Source: Erythroxylum novogranatense (lineage: Eukaryota > Streptophyta > Magnoliopsida > Malpighiales > Erythroxylaceae). Taken from it: a stretch of 64,000 nt of DNA. Shown here in pieces: positions 24,101 through 36,754 of this stretch (position 1 is its first letter; the number at the start of each line of letters is the position of its first letter). The stretch is from contig CM057224.1 of assembly GCA_029891385.1 (NCBI GenBank), forward strand, positions 4,340,001-4,404,000, given 5' to 3'. The position numbers and the translations under genes were made by a program. The notes under the pieces are model-generated. The model was not told the origin of the DNA and did not search any database. It was given only the letters and a program-made list of their open reading frames with translations.

Positions 24101-27100
24101 TGTTGATTTGTTAGATGTCCATGCTGATAAGAGTACATTCCATCGATTTGATAAATTCAATCTTAAATATAATCCATGTGGGCAAAGCAGACTCAGAGAA
24201 ATATTCTTAAAGCAGGATAATCTAATCCAAGGTATGTAACTGATTCACCTCTTGTTGATTCTTTAATTTATATCTCTTGTAATAGATGTCAGAGACTGTT
24301 GCTCACTGGCCTTGAATTTTGACCTCTGTTTTGCATAGATCTTCTTTGCTTCTGTTTGGACATTTGGGACTTTCTTACAAAACATTTCTTAATTTAAGTA
24401 AAAAGAATTCTTGATGGTGTACTACATTTGTTCGGATTCCCTTTAATCATTTGCTTTTCTCCTTATGCTTGGATTTGCCACTCCTTCAACAATAATGCAT
24501 AATTTGAAGGTTACAATGCTGACTTTCAAGTCTTTTACAGGACGCTTTTTGGCAGAAGTAACAAAAGAAGTTCTGTCTGATCTTAAAGCAAGCAAATACC
24601 AGGTAATGCTTTTCACAGACGACATGCAATTGTTATTGTTGGCAAAGTCTGGTCTTTCGATGTTGACTTCCTCATCATATATTTTTCAGATGGCTGAGTA
24701 CAGGATATCCGTATATGGTAGGAAACAAAGCGAGTGGGACCAGCTGGCAAGTTGGTTCATTAACAATGAAATATATAGTGATAACGCTCTTTGGCTAATC
24801 CAGGTAATTTACAATTTTTTGCTATTGGCTACATTACTTTTTTACTTTCACAATTTGTACCGTTGAGGCTCATATGAATTAATAAACTGGCACTTGGATG
24901 ACCGTTAATAAGATAAAAGGGATACACTTTCTTGCATTGTTAATGAAGAAGAAAGATATAATATGCATCAAAGTTCATGCTTTTGACAATAGGCATACCA
25001 TGCTGTTAGTCCTGTGTGGGGAACTTCAACGCTATTGAGTTTGGATTCTGGACAAATTTGCCCTTAGGAACTGCATCTTATATTGTGCATCAATTAATCA
25101 ACTCAGTCAATTGGCAAAATATTGAAAGGGTGATGGTTTTTCTTTTTCCAAGATCTTGGACTTCTAGGTTTTCTAGGCCACATGAAAGGGCCTGTTGAAA
25201 TTTTAATGCAGTAGACAGAAGGTGAAAACCATATAGCAAAGAACAGTATGTAATAAGTATACAAGACTTTGTGAACAACTGTTCATAATAGAGTACTGCA
25301 GTAGACAGTAAGGTGAAAACCATAGAGCCAAGACCAGTATGTAATAAGTATACAAGACTTTGTGAACAACTGTTCATAATAGAGTCAGAAGGTTTATCTT
25401 GTGCATATAAAGCTTCATTATTCCTAGGAGGCCTAAAGATTTTTCCTTTCTGTAGAATGTCCTTTCCTTCATGAGTTTGCTCTCATTGCCTTTATAAATA
25501 CTTGGGTTTCCCATTGTTTTCTTAATTGTTTTTCCCCTCGTTTTATGATTTAAATGTGCAGCTACCACGGCTATACAATGTGTACAAGCAAATGGGAACT
25601 GTTAAATCATTTCAGAACATTATTGAAAACATTTTCATCCCACTCTTTGAGGTCACAGTAAACCCAAATTCTCATCCTCAACTTCATGTGTTCTTGATGC
25701 ATGTAAGTCCTATGTATATTCTACGAAACTTTTATATAAAGATATTGCACTCATGATTGTTTTCGTTTCCTTTTGCTTAGTTCTTTTCATCCTCCCATTT
25801 ATGTAGCACAATGGTTTTGCTGAATCACTACTGTAGTGTCATGAAAAGATGATCTTTCGGCGAATTAAATTATTTGACAGGTTGTGGGATTTGATATTGT
25901 TGATGATGAAAGTAAACCTGAAAGGCGTCCAACTAAGCACATGCCCACGCCTGCTGAATGGACCAATGAGTTCAACCCAGCGTACTCATATTATACTTAC
26001 TACTGCTATGCAAATTTATATACACTTAACAAGGTATATGGTACTTCGCATGCTTCCACCAGGTTACATATATTGAGGAATTTGATCTGATGTCAAGCCA
26101 TTGGCTTTAATAGAATTGAACGCGGCTCTGAACGGTAGATGGTTCCATGTAGTCATTCTCCAGATACTTTGTAGAATGGTACCATGAAATTTGTTAGGCA
26201 TTCGGGTTTCCTCCCAGCATAAGAAATTTATTCGAGTACTCAAAAGCTTTGAAATGAAAATATTTGTAATTCCCGCTAATTGTGAACAAAGTAAGATAGG
26301 AATATTAAAAAGTGTGCCCTAGAATGGATTCATGACTTCTTGTAGAGAATCTCTTCACAGGTGGTTGAATGATTTCTGCAAAGTTTTATGGATTATGATA
26401 TTATGTTGTTTGTTTGTCATTGTCAAACCGAATATTTGATCAGCTTCCCCTACCTCCAGATATGTAAAAATATAAATCTTAAAGAGATAAAAAAAGAAGA
26501 AGAGGGGAAAAGGGGATTAGGAATAATTCTTATGCATAGATCTATTGGAATTAACATGTTCTTGATCTTTTTTTCCAGCTTCGTGAATCAAAAGGATTTC
26601 CAACAATAAAACTTCGTCCACACTGCGGAGAGGTTACTTTCTATTTCGTGGTTTATGTGTCAGTTTACGTTTCCCAATTTTTGTGCCCAATTTCTTGATA
26701 ATCTCATGGTATTTACTATGTGTGCAGGCTGGTGACATTGATCATTTGGCTGCTGGATTCCTTTTATGCAATAATATCTCCCATGGGATCAATTTGCGGA
26801 AGTCTCCCGTTTTGCAGTACTTGTTCTACCTTTCTCAGGTTTTATCCACATGAACTGGTCTTCCATGTTTATTTGAAAGGAATAAGAGCTTAGGGGCGGT
26901 GAGAAGGGCAAAATGCTTCTGCATTGGCACCTGACATTGACATCAACATTTTACAATATAATTTGAAGGACATTGTATAGTTTCATGTGATTTTACTTTT
27001 GTACTGGTATCAACCTATCATCATTAGTTGGGTAAACTAGAACAGTTGCATTTACCAGTGTGGCTTCGTAGCTATTTCTCAACTGAATTTTAGAAAGGTG

Positions 27101-27982
27101 GTATACCCTGGTGAAACTGAGGCTTTTCTTTCAACTTTTCTCCTTTCTTTCAATTTTCTTTCTAGCAGACAAACCATTTATTTGAGTTTCCTTGAGTTTT
27201 TAATGTCTGCTGTTAGATGTTCTAGTGATCAGCATGCTTCTCTTTGATTAACAGATTGGATTGGCCATGTCACCATTGAGCAATAATTCCCTTTTCCTTG
27301 ATTATCACCGGAATCCATTTCACACCTTCTTCCAGCGGGGTCTGAATGTTTCACTTTCAAGTGATGATCCTTTGCAAATACATTTAACGAAAGAAGCACT
27401 AGTAGAAGAGTATAGTGTTGCAGCAAAGGTTCGCCTTGTTTTGACTTGGAATGTTTTTTATGTTTCAGTGTAAAGTAAAGTGCTAGCAAGTTGGACTTTT
27501 CTGCAGGTGTGGAAGCTCAGCTCATGCGACTTATGTGAGATAGCAAGAAATTCTGTTTATCAATCTGGATTTTCTCACGAGGCAAAAGTAAGTTAATGAC
27601 TTAAAGCTCTGGCACGCATGAATGCACATTAGTTATGTTTACTGATTGCCAATAGATGGAACTAATTATGTTGGATCGATCACGAGATAAATGTAACTGA
27701 AAGCTTTGGCCCTTCCTTTGCCTACGCAGTTGCATTGGCTTGGTAGTAAATATTTTCTGAGAGGCCCCAAAGGAAATGACATTCAGAAGACAAATGTGCC
27801 AAACCTGAGGATTTCATTCAGACATGAAGTATGTTCTTGTTGATTTTGGTAACTCTTTACAAGAAGCAAATTTTAGAAATTTGTTCTTCAGCTGACATTT
27901 AGGGTTTTCCTAGGCGTGGAAAGAGGAGATGCAGTATGTATACTCTGGCAAAGCGAGGATTCCAGAAGAAGTAGAATATTAG
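21130..27982 (+). CDS. FAC1: AMP deaminase (AMP to IMP and ammonia), 19 exons
   Basis: AMP deaminase is a zinc enzyme of purine metabolism. The exons splice in one open frame of 860 residues, close to the roughly 840 of plant relatives: 21130-21574, 21829-21995, 22512-22674, 22880-23058, 23208-23259, 23445-23572, 23655-23834, 23951-24018, 24089-24231, 24541-24602, 24690-24803, 25562-25702, 25881-26033, 26579-26632, 26728-26838, 27255-27428, 27507-27587, 27730-27828, 27914-27982. The N-terminus has a serine run, a membrane segment (about residues 10-30), as in the Arabidopsis enzyme, and an acidic stretch (about 57-72). Visible active-site features are HVH at 412-414, HCGE at 680-683, HGIN at 702-705 and SLSSDDP near 753-759. 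The start is the first ATG after a GC-rich leader. No lesion was found. FAC1 is the Arabidopsis name, used because family similarity is strong throughout. Confidence 0.95.
25208..25385 (+). repeat. Tandem duplication of about 100 bp in intron 11 of the AMP deaminase gene
   Basis: GCAGTAGACAGAAGGTGAAA or its variant GCAGTAGACAGTAAGGTGAA begins two adjacent copies. Both end in AACTGTTCATAATAGAGT, at about 25291 and 25384. It lies in the 758-bp intron 24804-25561 and does not affect coding. Confidence 0.9.
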
Positions 27983-30900
27983 ATGGTTTAGAAGGGAACT
28001 GAATCAAACTACACGTACAACGTTATTGTCTACTAAAGAATGCCATGAATGTCTCAGAACGGGTCCTGGACATTTTCTCCTAGTCCCTGCTTATTTTTAA
28101 AAAAAATTGTGGGAATACCCTGCAAGAAACCAGTGGCCAGAACAGATTAAGAGCTACCATCTTAGACGGGGACAACTTCATTGAAGCAACACTGATGCAG
28201 CAGTTTTGTGCAAGATCAGATTTAGTTAATTACCTGCTAGGAGACTAGTTTTAAAACAAATTGCTTAGAAAAAGAGCGTTGGATCTTGAATCATTTGGTA
28301 TGCAGGCATGTCAAATGCTAAGCAAGGTTTACATGTAGAAGATAAGCCTTCCCAGTACAAGACTAGGTGGATTCTGCCATGGCACATCTTCATTTCTATT
28401 GTAATTTAAAGATGCCATTTTCCTATTAACCAAAGTTACGAAGTCATTAACTGATTTTGTGCCAATTGGACTGCAATTTGATGAGATGGTTTACACATTA
28501 ATTGTTGGACGGTGGCATTTTAAGGACTCGAGTCTTTTCTTCTAATGTGTAAATTTGGTATCATCACAACTTGATTAATGTGATAAATTTATTGATAAGG
28601 TTTGTAGTGTTTAGCAAAAAGATATCAATTGAATTGCCTGCTACTTGTTACATGCAACCTTATTAATGCTAGAATTAAAGCCATAGATAAATTGAAGCTA
28701 AAAGAAAGCCTTTGATTTAGTACTAGCTAGGTAAGTATCTCTGATGGCACTTTTTATCTGCTTTTTGTTGCTGCAAGTATTATAAGATTTTTTGCCCTTT
28801 TGAGTGTATTAGGTATTGAATATTGATCATTGGGTAATATTCTATGAAATCATCTAATCCAAAGGTTCTGATTTTGACTGGACTTCATGTCCTTTTGGTT
28901 GGTCTAACTGTTTCTTACGTTCTTAATCTTGTGGAAATTCCATATCTTGCAACTTGATTGTTGGCTGCCTTCCTTTTTGTTATAGTTTCTTGAATTGGTG
29001 CCTTACTCTTATTCTGGGATGCATTGACTATTACACTTTCCTGAGACGACACATACAATGAACTTGCATGAAAGATTAAAGGTTTTGCCGTTTTGTATGC
29101 ACTATATTATTCATCAAAATTGTATGAGAAAGAACTTCCAAAAAAAAAAAAGTATTAGAAAGCTTACCATCGTTGAAAATTAAGAGTAGACCTTAACAAT
29201 AGTCGAAACTAAACAATAAATCGTATTATTTTGATCCCTCTAATGATCGTCAATAGTTTTCCTCTATATCTTTTTTTTATATGGCATCCGTCAACATGTA
29301 TTTGATTCACTTTGAAAAATAATATAATATAAATTATAATGAATATAGTGAGGAATAAAATAAATATAACCTTCACTTTTCACTATATTAAGAGGATATA
29401 AAATACTATATTAAATTATAATATATTACTAATCCTCTTTTTTCATTACTTATTCCTTTCTTTCCATGCCAACTATCCAAACACTCCTTTATATAATAGG
29501 TTTATTAGGTTTACAATTCTTGATAAACCTAGGTTTCATTTGTTTGAGATAAACATAACATGAATCAACCATATTGAAGAAAGGTGATATATAAAGTTAT
29601 TTGGCCCCATTGCTTTTTATTGCAACAAAGAAGTATCTTTGAACTTTTCATGCTCAACAAATACAAGGCATGCTCTTAGCTTTGTGAGCCTTAATTTCTA
29701 AGCAACAAATGCGAGTAGTAGTCATTTCTCATTCAATACATTCGGCAAATTATAAATTTTAAAAGCTATTTCATGCCAAGTATTTGATAGTGCAAAGAAG
29801 CAAAATTTAAAAATCCTCTAATATCTTTGCAAGTGAATAATAAATATACCTGTAAAAATTGCATAATAAATTGAAAATTTTTAAAATGTAAGTAAAGAAT
29901 ACCCTTAAAAAACTATGTTTAACTTTATGAATAATTTTGTATACGACAATACGGATGATAAGGTCCAACTGAGCTTGAAGCAGCAGGTCCTAGTTCGAAT
30001 CTAGGTTTAGCCCAAATTCTTATTATTATTTTTAAAATGACAAAATCACATCGTTTTGTTACCTTGGGTTGGGCTGAGCTCGGACAACAAGCTCCCACCC
30101 CTAACATGACTTTTCTTGATTTATTTTTATGTTTTTGTTTTTGTAAATCTTTTAGTATCAATTAACTTTTTCAATAGTCAATTTTTATAAAAAAATTAAT
30201 ACTAAACACCCATAAACTAAAAGAAAGTTCATCTTACACTAGGTGAAATATGTGTTGGAAAGAGATAAGAAAAAAACTAATCTTATAGTTCTTGAATTTT
30301 GACATTTTTTTACTTCTTGATTTTTGGTTAATTCAAGTTTAAACAAATTTTATTAAACTAATAAATATAGCAAGATATATGATTTAAATACAACTATTTA
30401 AAAATAAATTAAAAGAAGACATCTAATAAACAATCCAAAACAAAATGTTTGATAAATGACATTTTTACTCCTAAGCTTTCTGATTATCCGTTAATGACAT
30501 TAGGATAACAATGAGCTTGGCTCGACAACAATAAGCCTGAGCTAGGGTCGTTCTTATTATTTTATAAGCTTTAGATAAAGTAAATAATGGATATTTATTT
30601 TTGTCTATTTTTAGTTTTTATAAAGAACTAAAAAAAGCAAAAGTTCTTTATAAGATCAAGAGTAAATTTTACTTTATTTTATTTGTTATGAAAGTAAAAA
30701 TAAACTCTATCTTATTATCTATGAGAATGGGCCCTAGGCGAGTGCCTAGGCTACTCTTGCCTAGGACCAACCCTACCCTGAGCTAAAGCCTGACTAGGTT
30801 AGAGGTAGCCCAAGCTCATGACTCATCTCACCATAATTATTTTTAAATTTAAAATTTTAAAATAATGTTGTTTTCAATAAAATGAAGTCATTTTAGTATT

Positions 30901-31610
30901 TTACATATACAGGTGGGACCTCAAGCCGGGCTCAGATAAGAAAATTGTGCCTAAGGCTTAGCTAACTCAAGTCTGATCTATTGATTTTGGGCTAAGCTCG
31001 AACTCAGGCCCATTTGTCATCCCTAATTAACATATGCTCAACTCATTTGCATCTGACGAGTGGTAAATTTAATTTCGTTAAATTACCACTATAACTAAAT
31101 ATATTAATCTCTTTTTTTTTCTAGCTACTCACGAGGTATCTTATGAAGGTCCTAATTATGAGAAAATACCTTTAAGTCATTCACTCTCATACTAATCTCC
31201 GCCGTTTCGGATAAGTTTCTCATGAGAAGAAAGTTTCTAACCTAAAGCTTTAAATAATGCATACGTGAGGCGATTCAACTCGCAACTTCACTTAAACCAG
31301 GAGAACCCCTTACCAACCCAACTACACTCTGTTTGTTTATATTAATCTCATTTTTATAAGTAAAGAAAAATAAAATGTAGACCAGATATATGGTACAAAT
31401 AACCTAGACCACCGTGTCGCCTGCTAAGAACTAAAGCACTAAAACCCCGTTTCTTTTACAATTACTCTCTCTGGCTAGAAACTCTCACGACGCCGCATCC
31501 TGTCCTCTCCTAAACCCTGCCCAGCAACCGCAGCCACAGCCGTCGCCACCTCCACCGCCTACTCACGGCGGTGCTCCTCTTCCGACTGCCAAATCACTCT
31601 TCCTCTTACA
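27983..31610. other. 3' flank of AMP deaminase, intergenic DNA and leader of the next gene
   Basis: The first several hundred bases after the AMP deaminase stop probably hold its 3' untranslated region; no single poly(A) signal stands out. 29270-29500 is AT-rich, with ATAGTGAGGAATAAAATAAA, and resembles small-transposon debris also seen near 19830. 29950-30010 has a box-B-like TAGTTCGAATCTAGG, but no tRNA fold. 30490-31020 has repeated GAGCTAAAGC- and CTAGG-type phrases, unassigned. A SINE-like copy is at 31125-31320. 31400-31610 is the CT- and CCG-rich leader of the caprin-like gene. Confidence 0.45.
31125..31320. repeat. SINE-like dispersed repeat, copy B
   Basis: GGTCCTAATTATGAGAAAAT and ACCTTTAAGTCATTCACTC align with copy A (20525-20690) and with the reverse complement of copy C (47585-47780). 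The distal end, GAGGCGATTCAACTCGCAAC followed by TTCACTTAAACC, matches the position of GAGGTAGATTCAAACC in copy C. That sequence resembles a degenerate Pol III box B. Confidence 0.55.
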
Positions 31611-34600
31611 ATGGCGACCGCCGCATCCACCGAGTCAACCGACGGACCCGTCCTAAACCTAATCAACAAACGCCTCCGCGCTCTACGCAAGAAGCTCAAC
31701 AGAATCCTCCAGATGGAAGAAGCAATCTCTCAAGGAAAGCCTATCAACAAGGAACAAGAGGAAGTCCTTCGTTCAAAGCCCTCGGTTCTCGCCTCCATCG
31801 ACGAGCTCGAGAAGCTTCGCCAGCCGCTCTCCTCGGCCGTCGCCGAAGAAATCCAACTTGCCGTCCAACGCCACAACCAGCCCGAACACCAACAACAGTC
31901 CGACGGAGTGGTGGAGGATCTGTTGAATTTGTTGTATTTTGGGTCGTTGTTTGATGTGAAGCCGCAGAGTGAGTTCACTGCGACGATGTTGACTCGGACG
32001 CACGAGAGAGGCTGTTGCTTGACTTACGACTATGTGACTGATGATGCTACGGATCTCCTTGGCGAGAGGGACTTGGACTTGATTTCGACTCTTGGGGGGT
32101 TGTTGATTTCGCGGCCTGTTGATTCTAGTTTGTCTCATAAAAACTCGTTGCAGAGATGTATTGAACATGCCAAGTTGTGGCTTGCGAATTCGGAGCAGCC
32201 AATTGAGCCAAGTGCCAGTGTTTCATGTATGGTTATTTACCTTATTGGGTCTTACCTTGCTTTTAGTTTGTCGGTTGTTAGTATTTGTTTCGAGTGATTT
32301 AGGTTTTCTGAATGTTACAGATGCTGGATTGAGGGAGAAGCTGAACAAGATTATGGCTTCTGATTACTTCACCACCACACCGGAGATGAAAGCTCCGGTG
32401 GAAGTGGCTGCTGCCGCGGCAGCTGGAAATTATGCTCCTTTTCAGGTTCAGGTTTCAGTTCCTAGTGTGCCTGCCCATGGGATACCAGTGGAAGAAGATT
32501 CGATCACACAATGCGAGGAGAAGGTATTGTTTCATTGACTGGGAAATTGGATGTAATTGATGTTACACGAATTCCTACTTTTGTTGTTGTTTGATGTGCA
32601 GTTTTTTTTGCTTGTTGCTCCTTTTAAGAGTTGTTAGAATGAGTAATTCATTTACGTTGGTGCATTATGTTGTGGAAATTAGTGCTGTTAGAAGTCTTGC
32701 TGAAATAAAGGACTTGGTCTCATCTTTTTCATGACGAAACAGAATCAGAAGTGATTTTTAGATAGTTTTGCTTCTCTGTTATAAATGATGGGCTTTCCCT
32801 GATTTCTAGATGCTGTAAGCTATGTCTTGTCTGCCATTTATCTCTTTTATTCTCTAAATGTAGAAAAGGGAAGAGCTATAAACTCATTTTGGATTGTTAC
32901 TTGGAATAAATCTGGAGTTGTCCACGTTGTAACATATGTTCATATTATCTTAAGAATTTTTTCATTTTATTGACAGTCTCTTGCATTAAAAACTTCTGCT
33001 GGCTCTGATGGATTTTCTCTTTCCCATGAATGCATATTTAGGAACTGCCTTTTGTGTTTACTAAAATTCTACAGGGGTGTATTGATGTTGGAACTAGGTC
33101 TGATGGTGATATAAAACTTTTTGGCGTAGATAGGTTTCGAGAATGGCTGCAAGTTTTAAACAGTTAATTTTAGGAAAGGAAAGAAGCATTTTCAGGTCTC
33201 TTTTGTGCATTTGTTTGTGAAGGAAATGGGAAAAGCTAGAAATGGTTTGTGTGACATACGGCCTTAATCTGGAGAACTTATTCATATGCAAAATATAAAG
33301 TTAAGTATCTGGAACTTTAACAAAGTTCTGTTCTGTTATTGGAGACTTTAGGACACCTTTAACTTGTAATGCCAATTCATTTTCATTACTGTGGTGGAAG
33401 CAGCATGTGTACTGCCTTAAGGGCCACAATAATGGTGTGTGTGTGAATATTGTGGCCTTAATGATCATGGTGATAGGATCCATCCCATTTTCATGTCCTG
33501 AAAAGCCAAAACTGGTTGGATGTACGCTTTTTCTATTTTAATGTCTATACGTTGGGATGTGTTTTGGATGATGGAGATGGTTGTAGCATTATAGGTAGTG
33601 CAATTTCATGACTCTTACTGTTTTCCTCTTTTTCTTTTTTTTGGCTCAGTATGGGATGGAGATCACCCTGCTAACTGCGAAGAAATATTGTTCTTTTTCT
33701 ATTTTAAAACTGTTAGCCCATCTTAACTGCACTTTTAATTCACCTCTGAGGGATGAATTGTAATTTCAATCTCTTGCAATAATCCATTCTCTGTGTTTGT
33801 TATTGCAAAAATGCAGTTTGGAATAAAAAGTAAGGGTGGAATAATCTTAGTGTTTGTTAATAATTAGCTGAGGTAGCACAATTTTTCCATGTGCTTGTGA
33901 AAAGGGGACTTGTGTTTTGCTAGCTCCAGCTGTTGTTGTTTGCGATCTATGCTCTTGACTCCCCTTTTTTGGATTGAGTTGTATTTAGCTGGGGAGACAT
34001 AATGAAATATTAAACTAAATACTTGGTAGAAATAACTTGCAACCGTTTGAACCAAGAACTTGAAGTAGTTGTACATCTATGAATTCAAATCTTCTTTTTC
34101 CCATTGAAGTTAGGGATTTGGATTCAATTTAACTTCCATAATCTTTTTGGATATATATCTTGTCCTTGTTTTGATAGTGTCCTACAATCATGTAAATTAT
34201 TTTCTGGTCATGTTAGTTCACGAGGAATACCTTTGCAATCATGTATGTTATTTTGTGACCTTTATCTTGTTTTGCTCTTGCATGAAGTGTGGCTTATTTC
34301 TCTTTGTGCCATTATTGGTCCATTGGTGGGAGCAATGTAGAGGATGGTTTTCACTTAACAATAAAAAGTTATATACTTCCAAAAAGCAAGTTTAATAAAC
34401 CATAGTTGGATGATAACAAAATCTACCGCAGCAGAAAACTGTCAATAATAAAGATTTAAAGCCCACCCAGCGCAGACTGCTTATGTAATCTATTTTTGCC
34501 TTGAAATTGGTGAATCTTTGCAGACTTTTGTTTTCTGCTTCCAAGGTTTTTTACTTGTCTTTGAAACTTAGAGATGCATATGTCTTTCTAGGACGAAGAG

Positions 34601-35124
34601 GGTTCGGATTTCCAGGTCAATGATACTGGGGATAATCAGTCTATTCCAGCTGAGGAACTTCAAAAGGTGCTTGGACTCAGCATAATGTAACGTGTTTATT
34701 TTTGTTGGATTATTATCTGATTGTTTATGGACGTTTCTGTCCCTTGCAGGATGAACCGGAGGATGACGGTGTTGGAGAGGTAATCAGAAGTGAAGAAGCT
34801 AAACAACCAGGTGATACTGAACAGATCCAGAGAGAGGGGGACCTCAAGGAGCAACCATACGCTTATCGAAGAAACTATCAGAATCAAAGAGGTGGTCGTG
34901 GTGGGCGTAGGGTTTATTCAAATGGCCGAGGTGGCCGAGGTGGCCCAAGGGGGGGTGGTGGCTACCAACAAAATGGTCGCAATCATTATTATGACCAGCC
35001 AGGTAACTATTATCCAAGGAACTACTATAGCAATCGAGGAAAGGGTGGTAGAGGTGGTGGACACCCTTACAACAATCACAGTTCAGGTGGTCATACCCCC
35101 GCAGATGTTGGTGTGGCTTCATGA
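31611..35124 (+). CDS. Caprin-like RGG / glycine-rich RNA-binding protein, 4 exons
   Basis: Exons 31611-32226, 32321-32523, 34592-34666 and 34750-35124 splice in frame to 422 residues. The N-terminal domain (about 15-75) is helical and contains INKRLRALRKKLNRI and GKPINKEQEEVL, which resembles the first helical region of caprins, RNP proteins that regulate mRNA translation. The middle is acidic, with EEL/EDE-rich stretches. The C-terminus (about 345-415) is a low-complexity RGG/GGY domain with repeated RGGRGG and NYYPRNYY, typical of RNA binding and condensate formation. Plant relatives are usually annotated only as glycine-rich or caprin-like proteins. An alternative is an unnamed RGG-box protein; function in this plant is inferred. 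Intron 2 is long (2068 bp). The ATG follows a CT-rich leader. Confidence 0.88.
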
Positions 35125-35634
35125 CATAATTGCTGATTGAGGGGTGTCGTCTTAGTGGTTTTATAGGTGGATGGTGAGGTTGTTTTATTCGCTTTCCATT
35201 AAACTCATTATAAATGGAGATGCTTTTGATGTATCAGCTATCCAGGACACCTTTTTTTTTTTTTGGTAGTTTCAGTTAATGGAGTTTTTATTGGAAACTT
35301 CAAATTATTGGAACTTTCCATAAAATTAACGGAAAAAAAAGTAGGGTGTTGCTTGATTTCGATCCATCCAACTAAAAAGCTGTTAACAAAGAACTTGCCC
35401 AATTTTTCCTTTTGAAGCGTGTGTTTATTCCTACAGCTGGAAGATAGATTTCTCCTTTGTTGGAACCCTATTAGGTCTTGGTGAAGAAGCAAATTCCACT
35501 AATGGGTAGGATTTGCTTGCGAAAGAATAGGTATGGGAATTATATGTTATCATATCGGTATGATCTTCGATATTGTAGTAAATTGCCAATTTAAGTTGTA
35601 CAACTTGCAAGTGTACTTTGCTTTAATGTGAAGA
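35125..35634. other. 3' flank of the caprin-like gene
   Basis: Probable 3' untranslated sequence followed by AT-rich DNA. A T tract lies at 35253-35264. No gene or element is recognised before the hAT target duplication at 35635. Confidence 0.5.
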
Positions 35635-36754
35635 GTTATTGTCAATGGTATGGATACCGTTTCGTACCGGCCGGAAAACGGAACCAGTATGGTGGCAACG
35701 GTTCCGGGCAAAAATTTTGGCCGGTACCGGTCGGAACCATAAAATCCGGTAAGTTTCGGCGCATTTAGGAAAATACCGAAATTTTCAGGGACCAAATAGC
35801 AACAAAAAATTTTTTTAACCTAAAATCTACCCCAGCCTGCCCCGAGTCCCCGACCCTTCTGGAACTCTTCTTCTCTCTTCTTCGGCTTTTCCTCCTTCTT
35901 CTCCTCGCCGCTGCTCCTCCCTCTTGGATCTCGTCTCACCGCTGTCTCATCGCTGTCCCCGACTTCTGGATTCTTCTTCGGCCTCGTCTCTCCCACGCCG
36001 CACGCCTCCTCTCTTCGCCGGTGTCTCTCTTCGTGTCTCGCGAGTCGCGACTCTCTTTTGGTCGTCACCGTCTCCTCCTCCTCGCCTGGCCGTAGCGGAT
36101 CTCCTCCTTGCCGTCTCTTCTTCGAAGGATCGGTGTCCTCGCCACTCCTCGCCGCCTCTTCTTCGACGGATCTGTCTCCTCGCAGCTCCTCGCCACCTAC
36201 TCCTTCGTCCTCCTCCTCGTCGACGCACCACACGACCACCGAAGGAAGACCCGACCCTCAGACGACCCTCAACGAAGACCCGATTGTTTTGGGTGTATGT
36301 TTTTTATTTTTTGTTTGATTTTGAATGGAATTTTGTTGTTGATTGCTTCTGTGATCGTAGGTGTTGTTGATTTGGTGTTGTTGTTGGATGGAGGTGGATT
36401 TGGGGAAAAAATAAAAATCGTTGGTTGTTTTCGGCTGAGAACATAGAGGTTGATTTGGGGTGATGTCGTGATGGTGGATTTGGTGGATTTGGGGAAAATC
36501 CGAATGTGGGAAGTTGAAATTGACATTGAATTTTGTGATTTTGCCTTGTGGTTACCGAATGTGTGAAATTAAAATTGATTGGAAATTGGTATTGTTGGTC
36601 TGATTGAAAAGTAAGTTTAGACTTGGAATAAAATTTAGAATTGTACTGAAAATTAAATTTGGAGTTGGAAATTGGATTTTGACATGTTGTATTTTGCAAT
36701 TAGAAATTGTAATTGGAATTAGATTTTGTAATTGATAGTAAATTAATTCTGAAA

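Noticed and set aside
29955..30015. Possible tRNA gene or SINE from the box-B-like TAGTTCGAATCTAGG
   Set aside because: No box A at proper spacing and no cloverleaf fold could be drawn; a single motif is not enough.
35820..36370. Arginine/glutamate-rich and serine/proline-rich frames over the hAT leader
   Set aside because: The stretch is a CT-rich leader read in all frames; no frame connects cleanly to the transposase.
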